Positions 24,584-37,175 of a DNA stretch of 64,000 nt are shown here, piece after piece. The position numbers were made by a program, and so were the translations under genes. Location: NCBI GenBank assembly GCA_024195265.1, contig JAJLRJ010000004.1:46463337-46527336 (forward strand), written 5' to 3'. The notes under the pieces were generated by a model. It was not told the DNA's origin. It worked only from the letters and a program-made list of their open reading frames with translations, and ran no database searches. Source of the DNA: Dendrophyllia cribrosa. Its lineage: Eukaryota > Cnidaria > Anthozoa > Scleractinia > Dendrophylliidae. Position 1 is the stretch's first letter. Each line of letters opens with the position of its first letter.

Positions 24584-25428
24584 AAGTTAATAACAATCAC
24601 CATGTTTAGTCAAAAGAAACATGTACCATTTGGCAGTTGTTGGGTTTCTGAAAAAAAATGTTATATCTAGCTTGTTGTTCATTGTTTTTATTGTTTGAAA
24701 TTAATTGACTGCAAGTTATTGTTCAGTTTTTGTCCACAAAAGGCTTTGTTTCAGTCTACAACTTAAGTTTTCTCACATTTATAAGTTCAGGTGAGGCCAA
24801 ACAAAAAATAAACTGTGGTACTATTTCTGAAAAAGTTAAAAGTTTGATGAAACTTACATAATAGTTTGATCAGAAGTTTGACCTGAAAGTGGAGCTGGGG
24901 CCGACCTACCAACTGAAGACTATTTTGTTTTCAGTGAAATTGGAACCACAGTTGTATTTTTTGTTTTGCCTAAATGTTGGTACTTTATACCATAGTTTTG
25001 ACAACATTATACTGTACAAAGTACTTGGTGTTGCATTTCATTGTACATTTTGAAAGATCTGTACCCCCATTGTAAAAGAAAGACATGTTCACAAGTCATG
25101 TTTCAATAAAAATATTTGATCATAATACATGTGGAAGGGGTGGGGGATTTGGGTTGGTGGTGGTTGAGATATTACAATTTGATTGGGTTATGCAAACAAA
25201 ATGCCTGAAAAGGAAGGATCATTCAAAACTTACTTTATTATGGGTGGGGTGGGGGAGTGAGACGATGATACCAACTGGAAGCCTTTGTCCCCTTAGGGAT
25301 GCATGCTCTTAAACCTCTGCTCTATGAAATATTTACCAAAGCTATAACAGCAAAATAGGTCAAAATAATATACTGCATCAGAAATCACAATTATATTGAA
25401 ACTTGGGCTTGGTAGTGGGGGAGGGGGT

Positions 25429-25448
25429 GGGGGGGGGGGGGGGGGGGG
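25429..25448 (+). repeat. Poly-G tract between the two Harbinger genes
   Basis: About 20 G residues preceded by GAGGGGGTG. It lies 3' of both convergent genes, in a region where both transcripts probably end; a minus-strand AATAAA is at 25234-25239. Confidence 0.75.
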
Positions 25449-25513
25449 AGGTTGAACATACCCTTAAAGAAATTTGGAGTCCTGGCCAAAAACTATAAAA
25501 AAGTGACAACTGT

Positions 25514-26700
25514 TTAAGCAAAATAATCATGTAAACTGGGAGGGTCAAGAGCAAAGAACTGTGAAGTGGAGTTGCCATACATGCATGTTAAGGCATTGCG
25601 TAAAATAGCGCACACGATATACATCTTGCCAACGGCACTGAGAGAAATTTTTAAGTTTTTCTTAAAATCGAGAAATTTAAAATAGTTCACAATGTCGCCA
25701 AAAAGCCATTCTACGGAGATGCGCACGGCACTCATTGCCTTGTTATATTCTTCCATTTGCGGCGTCATTCCCGCACATCTGTAAGGGACCTGAAGGTGGA
25801 CACGCAGTGGATAAGCGGGGTCACCATAAACAGCCATTGGCTCCCGGGTCCTTGAAAAGGCATGTCGTTCTAGATCCTGAAGAAGACCAGAATCCGCTAA
25901 CATCCCTGAATCATGTTTTCTGCCCTCTGAAAAAGAAAGAACAAGGGAATAAATTTTAGCTAACAAAGGACTGACGAAAAGTTATTTTCCAATTTCACAG
26001 AATAAAATTTTTATTTTGCATGTTAAAACTAACCTACTGGGCCATACATGTTGGCTATCATGCCACTGGGTAATACGACAGACTGGAACTTGAGTCCGTG
26101 AACTCGTTTATGGCCATTGTAAACAATCCTCTGATTGTTTTCAGGTCGACAAATCGGTCTGACTGTTCCGTCTATAAAACCAAAGCAATTAGATAATGGA
26201 CTTCCTTTCTGATGTATTACTTGTGCGTACGTTTCCAGAAGTGCTGGATTCAGAAGTGTATTGTTCCACTGAGTGATCCTGTGATTGTGCTGAATATAGA
26301 TTGTATCCAACACAAGATTGAAAATCATACTCAATTCTGGAACTGGACGACCAAATCGCGGGATCATGTCGCTGTATCTACAGGGATACGCAACTCTTCT
26401 TAGTGCAATGCAAAGGCCTTCAATGCCATCGCATATTGTACCTTGTTGACATTTAAAAGTCTGAGGAAGCTGTAGGACATCAAAAAGTATGGGAATGTCA
26501 CTCTTGTGAAAACGAAATTCCGCCAAGCACTCGCTGTCATCCATCTCGTTTAAGTCGAACTTATCATAGCATTCATACGGAAAATCTGGATTTTTCGACG
26601 TATTTAAATCATAGAGAAGAAGGAATTCGTCCTCTGATATATCACCATCGTCATAACCAACGAGGAGAAGGTCCCGAACTTCTCTAAATGAAGCCATCAC
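25514..26700 (-). CDS. PIF/Harbinger DDE transposase (HARBI1-like)
   Basis: Two coding exons on the minus strand, 26700-26034 and 25926-25514, join in phase across a GT-AG intron (GPV|EGRKHDSG) to give 359 residues, the usual family length (about 350). Catalytic residues are in place: D177 in GFIDGT, D258 in YGDPAYP and E295 in VEWLFGD, the DDE triad of the DDE_4 nuclease. The conserved GPxEGRxHDSGML block (221-232) spans the intron. The N-terminal about 100 residues carry the acidic and helical region seen in HARBI1. There is no internal stop or frameshift. The enzyme would cut and paste the element ends with the help of the Myb-like partner. Confidence 0.9.
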
Positions 26701-27270
26701 TTCAATCAGCGAAATAAGCTTCCAAACAGCCGTCCTCGGCTTCTTAAGTATTTATTTTCCCGCCTTGCGACGGGGACCTCTCCCCAGGTTTCCTCGGCCA
26801 TACTCCCCGTCCTAGATCGTCCCGTCCTCGTATCTTAAGGTCGCTATTTTCTCGCGCGACGGGCGATTCTTAAATTTCTTCCCAGACACTGAGCTATTTT
26901 TAGAATGGACTCGGCGGGCTGGTAGACACTGACATTCCTGGGCAATAATAATGTCATAATGAAATGTAAAAAGCGAATAATACACGGCAATTGTTTTGAA
27001 TCGTTCTACAAGATGCAAAAATAATGGAACTTAAGGAAATTTTTTAAATGGAACAGTTCAGACTTAATCAGGGTTTGCACACTTTATAAGTAGTGTCGTT
27101 TCTTGTAAAACGGAAAACGTTTTTTATCCTATGAGAATATGTTGAAATGTAAAAAGCTTAGTTTTCGGGGTCTTAGGTCTTAATAGGTCTTAGTTTTCGG
27201 GGTCTTAGTTTTCGTAACAACCTAGAATTATATTATTTATTTTATATGCCGTTGTACGATGCAAGCTCTA

Positions 27271-27440
27271 TTGGCATACATTGCGGTTTCTTCGGCTCAC
27301 TTTTGTTGCAAGACCGTGACTAAATCACGGCCTGAGAAATTTAACAATCCTAGCGCTTTCAAAGCGATAACAAACTTTAGCCGATACTGAGTATTTATCT
27401 TGCAACAAAAGTGAGCCAAAGAAACCGCAATGTATGCCAA
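27271..27440. repeat. Hairpin MITE
   Basis: The left arm TTGGCATACATTGCGGTTTC...TTTTGTTGCAAGA (27271-27313) is mirrored at 27398-27440 with few mismatches; the loop is about 85 bp. Confidence 0.7.
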
Positions 27441-27671
27441 TTGTGCTAGCACTGAACAATGCATAAAGAAATAATATAATTTTAACGGCCCTGGACAGCA
27501 TGAAATCCTCCCGGCTATCAATTTGAGATCCGCCGAGATCAAAAGGTCAATATAATTGAAGAGAACAAATTCATAGCTGTGATTTAAAGGCGAGTGGGAG
27601 TCGTGTTCAGCCTGTCTATTTTGCGTCGACAGTAGCGCAAAACATTATGGGATATGTTGACATTTAAAAAA

Positions 27672-27858
27672 TGTTCTTGAATGTGATCGAGATGTCTGTT
27701 GAATGTGATTGATAATTTACATATGTTGAATGTGAATGTGCTTGTTGAATGTGATGTGCTTGTTGAATGTGATCGAGATGACTGTTGAAATTGATTAATT
27801 TAGATATGTTGAATGTGAATGTGGTTGTTTAATGTGATCGTTATCCTTGAATGTGATC
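27672..27858 (+). repeat. Degenerate tandem repeat of TGTTGAATGTGA
   Basis: About eight imperfect copies of GTTGAATGTGAT(CGAGATG) in one orientation, with spacing from 18 to 40 bp. Confidence 0.7.
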
Positions 27859-29173
27859 AAATTAGAGTTCTTGAATTTTGCACCATTTGGCCTTCCATAG
27901 TATTGCGCAACTCTGGGGACGGCGGGATTATTCAAACCTTCACCGCGGTCACACGTCCGAGGCGTTTTTCGTTTTATTTGGTGGGATTCATTTAGAATTA
28001 AGTGGAAACGTGGGCAAGGATGTATAAAATAATTAGTTTATGTAACTATCTTTTCATCTTTCCGGCTCAAAATAACGAGCTTCTTTTCGACCGTTGAAAA
28101 CTGATCAAAACGCTTCGTGCCTGAGCAAAATTGTGTTGGCAAATGGCGCCGACAGTTCTGCGGTTCGTAGTTTTCAAACGTTTAGAACTTTTTTTAGTAA
28201 ACTTTCAAAACGTTTAGTGAGTTGACAGTGTATTGTCAATATATGAAACTTTTAATAAACAGTGAAAATGACAACCTTAACTTTGAAGTACTTTGGTTAA
28301 CTTTTGCAAATTTCTCTCGTTTGACCGCGGTGGAGTACACCTGTTGTTTGTTGATGCGCGGCGAACGTCACAAAGTGCGAGTTGTGTTTTCTCTGTTGCA
28401 TCTAACAGTTTTATATTTAATATGCGTAAGGAAATTACTCAAGAAGACACTGCGAAAGTATTTGACACTCGCGATTAATTCTACGATACCTTCATGACGG
28501 AAACCCGCTAAAACATGTTAAAACGAACATGAAGAAGATAATTTAGACGAATACAGTACATACATAGCGCTTATTTTATAAGAAGTGAACAGTGGACAGC
28601 GCGAAGGAAGAAATATAAGCGTGGTAGGAATCCCAATTAATTTCACTTCTTTCGGTTGTTTGCCTTTCATTAATTTTTATTTCGTGAAGTTGAAAGAACA
28701 GAACAGACAACTGAAACTTTGGGTGCAAAAATTCACCGCCGAGAGAAGATGTAAACAATGCACGCGGTGGCTTGCGAGACGTTTCTTGCGAGTTTTGCTT
28801 CCGCTAGTGAATGTTTCTCGGGCGAAGATAACCTTAAAGCGATCACTTTTTCATTTAATTTTCTTTTCTGTGTTTCGGATACAGATGAATAAAAACTGAA
28901 TATATTTTCGTGTGTCTGATTGCGAGATGTTTTACGAAACAGCTGCGTTATGCGTTACTGGAAAGGTTTCAAATTACTTTCACATTATGCAAATTGCAAC
29001 ATTTTTACCTCAAATGAAAAAATATATTTCAAAGGGCTAAATTTATATTGTTTCTCTCCTCCTAAATTATCACTTCTGTCGTTAACTTTGATTAAATTTA
29101 TAAGTTTCATTCAAACTTTATTATAATAACGGCGGGAATACTTCCAATTGCAAAACTTTCAATTGGAAAGTTG

Positions 29174-29659
29174 GGTGCGTTTTTTGGGAATTGATCCAAA
29201 TCCGGATTTCTGAATCCAAAAACGGATTTTGCGTTTTTTGGGCAAATCCAAAAACGGATCATGAATCCATAAAATCCACACTCAGGGTGGATTCTTCGGA
29301 TCAAATCCAAATCCGGATTTTTAGATTCGTGATCTGAGCGTCTTTTTGGGAATGGATTCGAAAAAAGTACATCTGACAAGCGGTCTTTCGTGCAAATTTA
29401 CTCGTTCCGGTCGCGGTTTTGTTTCTTCCGCGATTTCATATCATGGGCAATTCAGGTAAGATTTTATTGCTTATACTTTGAAATCTATTTGTCGAGCAGG
29501 CTGATAAACACAAGCGAGTCAAAATAGGTTCATTTGCATACCAACGGTTTTTTTTACGTTAAATGATCCGTTTTAGGATTTTTCGTTTTTTTGGTCATGA
29601 AAAATCTATATGATCCGAGATCACAAATCCAATTTCGGATTCTCCCAAAAAAACGCAGC
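29174..29659. mobile_element. MITE rich in AAATCCGGATTT motifs
   Basis: Imperfect termini (GGTGCGTTTTTTGGGAA at the left; TTCTCCCAAAAAAACGCAGCC at the right) enclose several copies of AAATCCGGATTT or AAAAACGGATT, in both orientations, near both ends (29195-29340 and 29560-29640). Confidence 0.55.
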
Positions 29660-29779
29660 CGTTGTTTTGACCTCGGGTCCGGACCAGGCAATTACATCAT
29701 GGCTTCGAAAGGCCACTTTGCGGCTACATTTGCATTCACTTCAAAAGTGTCGGAAACACAGACCAGCTACACTGCACGA

Positions 29780-30420
29780 AAAATCGCCTTTGCGGACGAT
29801 CAAATGTGTGGTGAAAGGCGTATCAAAGACCTCCTTTGCTACATCTATCCACACCTGTGACGCGCGTCAAAGATCATCTTTGATGTCGCCTTTGACATAG
29901 TGGTAAAGGTGGTAAAGGCCGTCTTTACCACATCTTTGACATATACCTTTGACGCGCGTCAAAGATTATATTTGATTCACCTTTGTCCATTATCAAAGGT
30001 TTGTCAAAGGTTTAGTCAAATTCGTCTGTGATTTGTGACAAAGGTAGATCAAAGGCGTGTGGTCAAATCCGTCTGTGACGCGTGTCAAAGGTTGAACAAA
30101 GGTGTTTGGTCAAATCCGTCTGCGACGCGTGTCAAAGGCTGATCAAAGATGTAGTCAAATATGTCTGAGACTTGTGTCAAAGGCTTGTCAAAAGTGAATC
30201 GTCTTTGCCATGTGATTTACACACATTTGACACTCGTCAAAGGCCATCTTTGATCCCGCCTTTATATAGTGGTAAAGGTGACAAAGGCCATCTTTACCAC
30301 ATATTTGACATATGCCTTTGACGCAAGTTAAAGGTGATATTCAATTCGCTTTTATTTTGTCCACTATCAAAGGTTTGTCCAAGGCGTAATCACATTGTCT
30401 ACGATTGGTGTGAAAAGTGT
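29780..30420. repeat. Left array of CTTTGACGCGCGTCAAAG-like units
   Basis: More than ten imperfect copies of a palindrome whose best form is CTTTGACGCGCGTCAAAG, separated by spacers such as GTCAAATCCGTCTGTGAC and TGGTAAAGGTGGTAAAGG. Units decay towards the interior. Confidence 0.8.
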
Positions 30421-31239
30421 GTCAAATATCTTGACCACTTTTAGAAATTTAAATTAAATCATTAAAAAATACTGGTGTTACGTCAGCAATATTCATTATG
30501 ATAAATATACAGGCCATGATGACTGTTTTAAAAATTCAATTTTAATGATGTCAAAAGCAGAATACACTCTTTACTAAATTAAAAGTGCCATAAAACTGTT
30601 TCAAATAGTATCAGAAAATACATGGTTGAATTAAAAATTAATTAATGAGGCCTTAACTGCAATAGTGTACAAATGTGTCACAAAATTATCATGCAGTAGT
30701 ACTAATAAGAAGCAAATTAGTAAAGGTAATACAATGGTTTCAAGGGGTATTTGGGGTATAAATACCTCGAGTAATATTTTAAAATTGTCCCAAAATATCA
30801 CGAGCCGCTTGGATTATTTGTTTATACTGCAAGGCTAAGAAATTTCTCTTTTTCTAACGCTCACACGTGTGATCAGCGATTCGGCACCAAAAGATTACTT
30901 CCAAATAATTTTCTTAAGGTGGCTCCAAGTAGTTTTTTTTTGGGGGGGTCACACTTCCCTTTTTGAATGCGCTTATACCTAATCTTACTTTAGCTCAATG
31001 AATCTGAATTTGATATCAGCTGTTAGGCTAAGATGAAAGTTTTGGATGATGCTCTTTTTATGCTAATCAGCGTTTCCATAGCAACAGTAAACGAATATGG
31101 CGAAAAACAGTTTTTCCTAAATATCTTTCGATTTTGGAGCTACCCGCGACAAGCGAATATATGCGCTATAATCTACACAGTGTAGCACACTAAATGGGAA
31201 AATTTCAAACATTAAACTGTTTGATTTTGAATCGCTAAA

Positions 31240-31630
31240 ACATTTTAACACGTGTTTTTTCATGTTTAAAATATAAACGGTCAAAACATTTCATAGGTCT
31301 CACAAATTATCATTAAATTATCACAGAAAGTTTACTCAGACTTACATAATTACTCCCTGCAAATAGCTCTGACTAATTCATCGGCAATAAAGAGATCGAG
31401 CTTATCATTCAAGTGCAGTTTAAAAAGAGGGAAAACGTCAAGAAAAACTGCATTTGAATGAAAAGCTCGATCTCTTTATTGCCGAGGAGTTAGTCAGAGC
31501 TATTTGCAGGGAGTAATAATTTAAGTCTGAGGAACTTTCTTTGGTAATTTAATGATAATTTGTGAGACCTATGGAATGTAATGACCACTTTTATTTCAAA
31601 CATGAAAAAACACGTGTTAAAAATGTTTCA
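31240..31630. repeat. Long hairpin inside the 7.4-kb element
   Basis: Arms of about 170 bp (about 31240-31420 and 31450-31630) pair closely, for example GAGATCGAGCTT at 31391-31402 with AAGCTCGATCTC at 31463-31474, with a short loop. Confidence 0.8.
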
Positions 31631-33590
31631 GTTTCAATTCACAAGTTGCGGAGTTTCTCTAGATCGAGAGAATTTTTTGTAAAACCCGCTAGTGGACCAA
31701 TTGATTAGACCATGGGCTTCAACTGGACAATAAAAGTTTAAAAGAAATATATGAGAGCCTTTTTGAAATTTTGGGGGATGAAGTTTTGGGGATTGTAAAT
31801 ACAGTGAAAAACATACTATCGACATAATTGGCTAATATCTAAAGAAAACGACGCGCGATAAGAATGCAGTTTCATCTCGTAGTAGTTTGATTCCATTTTA
31901 AATGGTGTGTGAAAAAGTGAAGGGGTTGCTTTGCCCGATTGCGAGAAAGAAGGATTTGATTAGCGTACGTTCAGCTGCTCTTGTTGTTATTTTTGTATGT
32001 AATTTGGTCTACGCCTACGAATGTGATGATAATTTGGAAACCGTGAGATTTTTTTTTTTAAAATTGACAACCTCGAGATTAATCATCAGTTTATATGGCC
32101 TGCAAGTTTCAAGGGCATTGAAGACATGCAAGGCAATAAAATAGGGCTTTGATCCAATGTACCAATGTTTTCATACAGACTTTGTGTTTACAAGTGAGCG
32201 TCCTCATTATTCACGAGTATTGTTTTCAAGTTTCATATGCACGTGCAAAACTTTAGCAAAAAGTTTATTTGCATCGAACAAAACGCTCGATTGCTTTCCG
32301 AAGAATTTTCCGTTACATGCTAATAACTGGCTTGAGAATTATAATAACATTACGCACTCGATGCCGCGCAATTACGCTGTAATAGATCACTTTGATAATG
32401 GCGGCCGATTTATTTATTCTTTTATATGTATGTTAATTAGCCTCACTGGCCTCATTTTAGAGTAAAAATTCTTTTGAATTTTGCACATGTTACCGTGGCC
32501 AGTGAGGCTAATTAACATACATATAAAAGAATAAATAAATCGGCCGCCATTATGAAAGTGGTCTATGCAGCCGTACCTAGGGTCTCTGTAAAATTGCAGG
32601 ACAAGAAGAACATATCCCAATTTGCAAATTTATAAACGAAATACAGAAACAGTGCTTCTTATGTCCCACGCAAGAACAGTGTGACAATTTTATATTTTAG
32701 CTGAGAATTTTGCTTTGCGCTATATTATATCTAAATAAGTAACAGATGCTACGCCGATTGCAACAAATAACCAGAGTGAGACAATCATAAACCATTGCCA
32801 AAGCGTGTTATTTCTGCATCCCACTTGATGAAATTAAACGTGACGTTTCCGACGTTGTCTTCATCAGTACTGTTGTCATTGCTATTCGTAACGCAAGCCA
32901 GTTATTAGCATGTTTCGGAAAATTCTTCGGAAAGCAATCGAGCGTTCTGTTCGATGCAAATAAATTTTTTGCTAAAGTTTTGCACGTGCATATGAAACTT
33001 TAAAACAATACTCGTGAATAATGAGGACTCTCACTTGTAAACTCAAAATCTGCGGGAGTAAATTGGTACATTGGGGGCCCTATATTATTGCCTTGCATGT
33101 CTTCAATGCCCTTGAAACTTGCAGGCCATATAAATTGATAATTAATTTCCAGATTGTCAATTAAAAAAAAAAATTATCTCGCTGTTTCCAAATTATCATC
33201 ACATTTGTAGGCGTAGACCAAATTACATACAAAAATGGCAACAACGAGCAGCTGAACGCACGCTAATCAAATCCTTCTTTCTCGCAATCGGCCAAAGCAA
33301 CCCCCTCACTTTTTCCCACACTATTTCAAATGGAGTCAAACTATTTTGAGATGAAACTGCATTCCCATCGCGCATCGTTTTCTTTAGATATTAGCCAATA
33401 AGGTCGATAGTATGTTTTTCACTGTATTTACAATCCCCAAAACTTCATCCCCCAAAATTTCAAGAACGCTCTCATACATTTCTTTTAAACTTTGTCCAGT
33501 TGAAGCCCATGGTCTAATTAATTAGTCCAGTAGCGGGTTTTACAAAAAATTCTCTCGATCTAGAGAAACTCCGCAACTTGTGAATTTCGG
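31631..33590. repeat. Giant palindrome, about 700-bp arms, with a further hairpin in its loop
   Basis: The left arm (about 31631-32333) and right arm (about 32897-33590) are inverted copies with small indels: ACAAGTTGCGGAGTTTCTCT near 31642 mirrors AGAGAAACTCCGCAACTTGT near 33562. The loop contains another clean hairpin, 32397-32451 paired with 32497-32551. Frames in the arms (31902-32144, 32157-32465) have no known domain and are not called as genes. Confidence 0.85.
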
Positions 33591-34792
33591 AGGATCACCA
33601 TTCTGTTGCCATGGAAGCACCGATGTAAACAAATCCTATACTCACATAAAGTTCAGTGTATTGTGTGTTTGCATGCAAAGTGGCTTGTCTTTTTATGCGC
33701 AACAACAAAAGATATGGCCCATTAAAATTGAAAGGGTGTGGACTTGAGAAATGGGTACGAGCCTCCTTAATTGCTACATGGTTGCTGACGGCAATCGAAA
33801 GCCAACAATAACTCATTCCTGCCAATTAACTGTACTGCCATGTATATCAGTCATACATATAACAAGTTATGAGCCACAGCTATGTTTAAAAAGTTTAAAA
33901 ATTAATTAACTACTATATGAACGTTTATGGTAAAATTCAAGTACTTTTTTTGTGGATTTTCAGTGTCAAATTTCGGCTTTCACGAAATCAATACATAAGA
34001 TCATATTTCAGGTGCTGAAATGAAATAATGTTTTCCATGACAAGAATTTTTTACAGGAGATGAATTTCACTGAGACGACAACACATTTTGTCATCTGCCC
34101 ACTTGTTAATCATTACAAAATTACAAATGCATTATAGTTAGTTTGTTATAAAGTTGAAGAAAAGACAATATACTGTTTGTTGCATCTTTTCAAGACCACA
34201 TGTGGCATGAAAACATGACTGTGAAGTAGGTTTCAATTGTGGTGACTGTAACATAATTTATGCATTAGGTGAACCTAATCTCACCTGACTCTAGATCAGA
34301 AATGAGTTCGGCAAACAGGCATGCATTTTAATTGCAATGTCAGTTGAAGTTGTTTGTGCCCTGAAAATGTTATCTATGCATTTACAGCCGCTTTTTTTTT
34401 TTTCTTTCAAACTTAAGTTATAATCACTTTGAATGCAAATTAAAGTTCTCAGATTATGAACAGGCTAAGTCACACATATTTGTTTGAACAATCATGGCAT
34501 GTTTTATACCAAAATATAATGGTCGTGTTTTCACATGATTGTTTACGTATGCTCGATGCGATACTGTACATCCATTCATTTCTTGAAGCTTGAATTATTT
34601 TTTGAATGTGGAAGTATGACAAGCGATTCTCTTAACTTACATCATTTCCTTTACCTGTATATTTGTTTTAATCATTTTTCATTAATTTTAATTTTTTAAG
34701 TATTAATAAATTAACTGATTTTTTCGTAATGATTTTCGTTAACTGCTGCTTAAAAAATAATCAAGCATTCTTGGGACCGAAAGGGTGGCTAA

Positions 34793-35200
34793 GGCCCGGT
34801 TCAGACGCCGAACTTTTCATGAGCCGAACTTAATTCGAATTTGGACCGACCCAAATTAACAAAAGTACGCCTGTTGATTCAGCCGCCGAACCTAATTAGC
34901 CGAACTTAATTCAGTTTGAAGAGAAACAAATCGAAAGGTCAGCGATTTTCAGGCAAAGATGTCAGAACACGCACCAGTTGTTATAATAATTTATGCATTA
35001 GGTTCGGCTCATGAAAAGTTCGGCGTCTGAATCAAAGCCGTTCCAAAGCCGAAATTCCCGGCTAAGCCAGGCGGAAAGAACGGCTGAGCCGTTCCAAATT
35101 CAAATAGCCGTTCTTAATTGATTCAGACGCCGAACTTTTCATGTACTTAATTCACGGTATTAGGTTCGGCTCATGAAAAGTTCGGCGTCTGAACCGGGTC
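34793..35200. mobile_element. Harbinger-type MITE with GGCCCGGTTCAGACGCCGAA termini, nested
   Basis: The left terminus is mirrored at the right (TTCGGCGTCTGAACCGGGTC). A second internal pair of the same TTCATGAGCCGAAC/GTTCGGCTCATGAA arms occurs at about 34997-35030 and 35119-35145, suggesting one copy inside another. It is flanked by TAA at the left and TTA at the right, so the duplication is not exact. Related by sequence to 581-700. Confidence 0.65.
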
Positions 35201-36539
35201 TTATATGTTCACTCGTTCTAATGGAACCTGAAAAGTGTCTTGAGTTTAAGCATGATCTGTTCAGTGGCTCTTTGCACTCTTGAAAGTTATAGAGAAATAT
35301 TTACTTCTTTGGTCTTCTGATCATCGCATTCTTTGATTGAAGAACCAGACACGTGTAGCTGCCAACGGCAAGCTGACTTGGCAACGCAGCCCAGCAAGAC
35401 ATCTTTGCTCTTCAAATTTTCATGCCTGTTTACACATAAAATTAATTACTTTTAAATAAACATACTAAGGCAATTATAACATTGTGCTTGCAAAAAGAAA
35501 AACCAAGATATGAAACAAAGCACAGTGTCCAATTTAATGGGAGGTTGATTTTCTGACTTTTTAATAAACTGTCTTTATTGGGCATCTGATCTGAAAATGT
35601 TATTAGTTTATACTGTTGGAACAGTTAAATGTATCTTTGTTAGAAATTAATATTAATTTCACCCAAATGTAAAACTAAAAGTAGAACAGAAGAACTTACC
35701 ACTTGTAAAGAAAAAAATTGTAAGTTGTAAATTGTAAATTGTAAGCATGGTGCCTGCGGCCATTTATTTAGACTCTGTCAAGTTCAATGTGATGCACCCA
35801 AAACATATGAATTATTTAGGTTTTAAACATGGAGCTCAATGTTCTATGCAGCAAAAACTTCAACATTCCCTGTAGCAAGATTGTGTATCACAAATGAAAT
35901 ATGCGATGTTGAAGTGCAATTTTAAGCTTAAGTATTATGAACAAACAATTCGGTTTTCTAGAAACTGGTATCCCGCCATTTTGAGTTGCAAATGACAGAT
36001 AAAATTAATGATGAATGAAACGGATATCCAGGGTTTGTCATTAATATAAAAAGTTCACTAAATAGCCTCGTTGGGTGACCTTGTATTTCATAAACAAGCA
36101 TCAAAAGCTAACATTTTATATACGAAAAGGATTAGCTGGAAATAAGCTTAAATAAAGTTCATTCTGTTTGTTTACCGGCAAGTTTAATAGAAGTCTGAGA
36201 AAGCAAATATCCGTGTTGGAACGCTTGAGAACTCTTAGATCTTGTTTAAGGCTTAATTTAATTTTTTAAATGTCAAAGAGACTTACCTTTTAATCTTAAG
36301 TGAAGTTTGAGTCAAAGAAAGGTGGAAAGATTATTATCCAAACGATCTTCTGAACGCAGGAAAATCAGAATATTTTTTTCTCTTCGACTCACTCTGTACG
36401 CGTCAGATGTATCTTGGTTGTGATTGGTCAAAGAGAAATGGCAACCGGCGGAAAGCGCGGGAAACTGGCTGCCTCGGCTCCAGTCATCTATCGTCCGGCA
36501 ACGTGACAAGATGTTCAAAACAAAAGCAAAGCCGTCATA

Positions 36540-37160
36540 TCTTTCACTTCATCTTTGAAGCTCGTCACAGGTGAAGTCAAAGTTCTTAGTATGTTTGACC
36601 TCACCTTTGACAAATGTCAAAAGAAACGAATACCAAAGCCGTCATATCTTTGACTGTACCTTTGACGCGTGTCAAAGGCGAAGTCAAAGTTGTTTACATA
36701 TTTGACCTCGCCTTTGACAGGGGGCCAAAAGAATATCAAAGCTGTCATATCTTTGACTTCACCTTTAACGCGCGTCAAAGGTGAAGTCAAATACGTCGTC
36801 GTATTTGACCTCGCCTTTGTCCCGTCTTCAAAGGTATATGCAAAGCCGTTATATATTTGACATCACCTGTGACGCGCGTCAAAGGCGAAGTCAAAGTTGT
36901 TTCCACATTTGACCTCGCCTTTGACAGGTATCAAAAGAATATCAAAGCTGTCACATCTTTGACTTCACCTTTGGCGCACGTCAAAGGTGAAGTCAAACAC
37001 GTCGTCGTATTTGACTTCGCCTTTGTCCCATCTCAAAGGTATATGTAAAGCCGTTATACATTTGACATCACCTTTGACGCGCGTCAAAGGTGATGTCAAA
37101 GTCGATGCCACATTTGACCACACCTTTGATGAAAGTCAAAGGTATAGCAAATCCAATATT
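36540..37160. repeat. Right array of CTTTGACGCGCGTCAAAG-like units
   Basis: About twelve units alternate palindromes (TTTGACGCGCGTCAAAGG) with spacers such as GAAGTCAAAGTTGTT. A higher-order period of about 120 bp is visible between 36640 and 37100. The open frames here (36669-37193) are translated repeats, not genes. Confidence 0.8.
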
Positions 37161-37175
37161 TCGTGCAGTGAGCTA

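Larger units (their letters stand above)
23223..26844. mobile_element. Apparently intact PIF/Harbinger transposon (3.6 kb)
   Basis: Terminal inverted repeats of 38 bp match at 35 positions: GGGACCTTAAGATACGGGGA at the left and GCGACCTTAAGATACGAGGA read inward from the right. The element holds the two genes expected of an autonomous PIF/Harbinger transposon, convergent on each other: a Myb/SANT-like DNA-binding protein (23563-24583, +) and a DDE transposase (25514-26700, -). Both frames are open and spliceable. The flanks are TTA on the left and TAT on the right, so the expected 3-bp duplication is not exact. Confidence 0.88.
26845..29173. other. Intergenic region without a supported gene
   Basis: It holds one hairpin element (27271-27440), a degenerate tandem repeat (27672-27858) and otherwise unremarkable AT-rich DNA. 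Short frames on both strands between 28222 and 29126 show no family motif and no consistent exon chain. Confidence 0.4.
29770..37170. mobile_element. Large non-coding TIR element (7.4 kb) with palindromic repeat arrays
   Basis: Both ends read CACTGCACGAAA inward, and AGCTA flanks each side (29765-29769 and 37171-37175). Each end carries a 600-700-bp array of a palindromic unit (29780-30420 and 36540-37160). The interior holds nested hairpins (31240-33590) and a Harbinger-type MITE (34793-35200). No transposase was found, so the element would depend on another element. The CACTG end recalls CACTA and Chapaev elements, but a 5-bp duplication does not fit either neatly, so the superfamily is left open. 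Confidence 0.65.

Noticed and set aside
29443..29455. ATGGGCAATTCAG followed by GTAAG as a first coding exon
   Set aside because: It lies inside the MITE at 29174-29659 and no compatible second exon was found.
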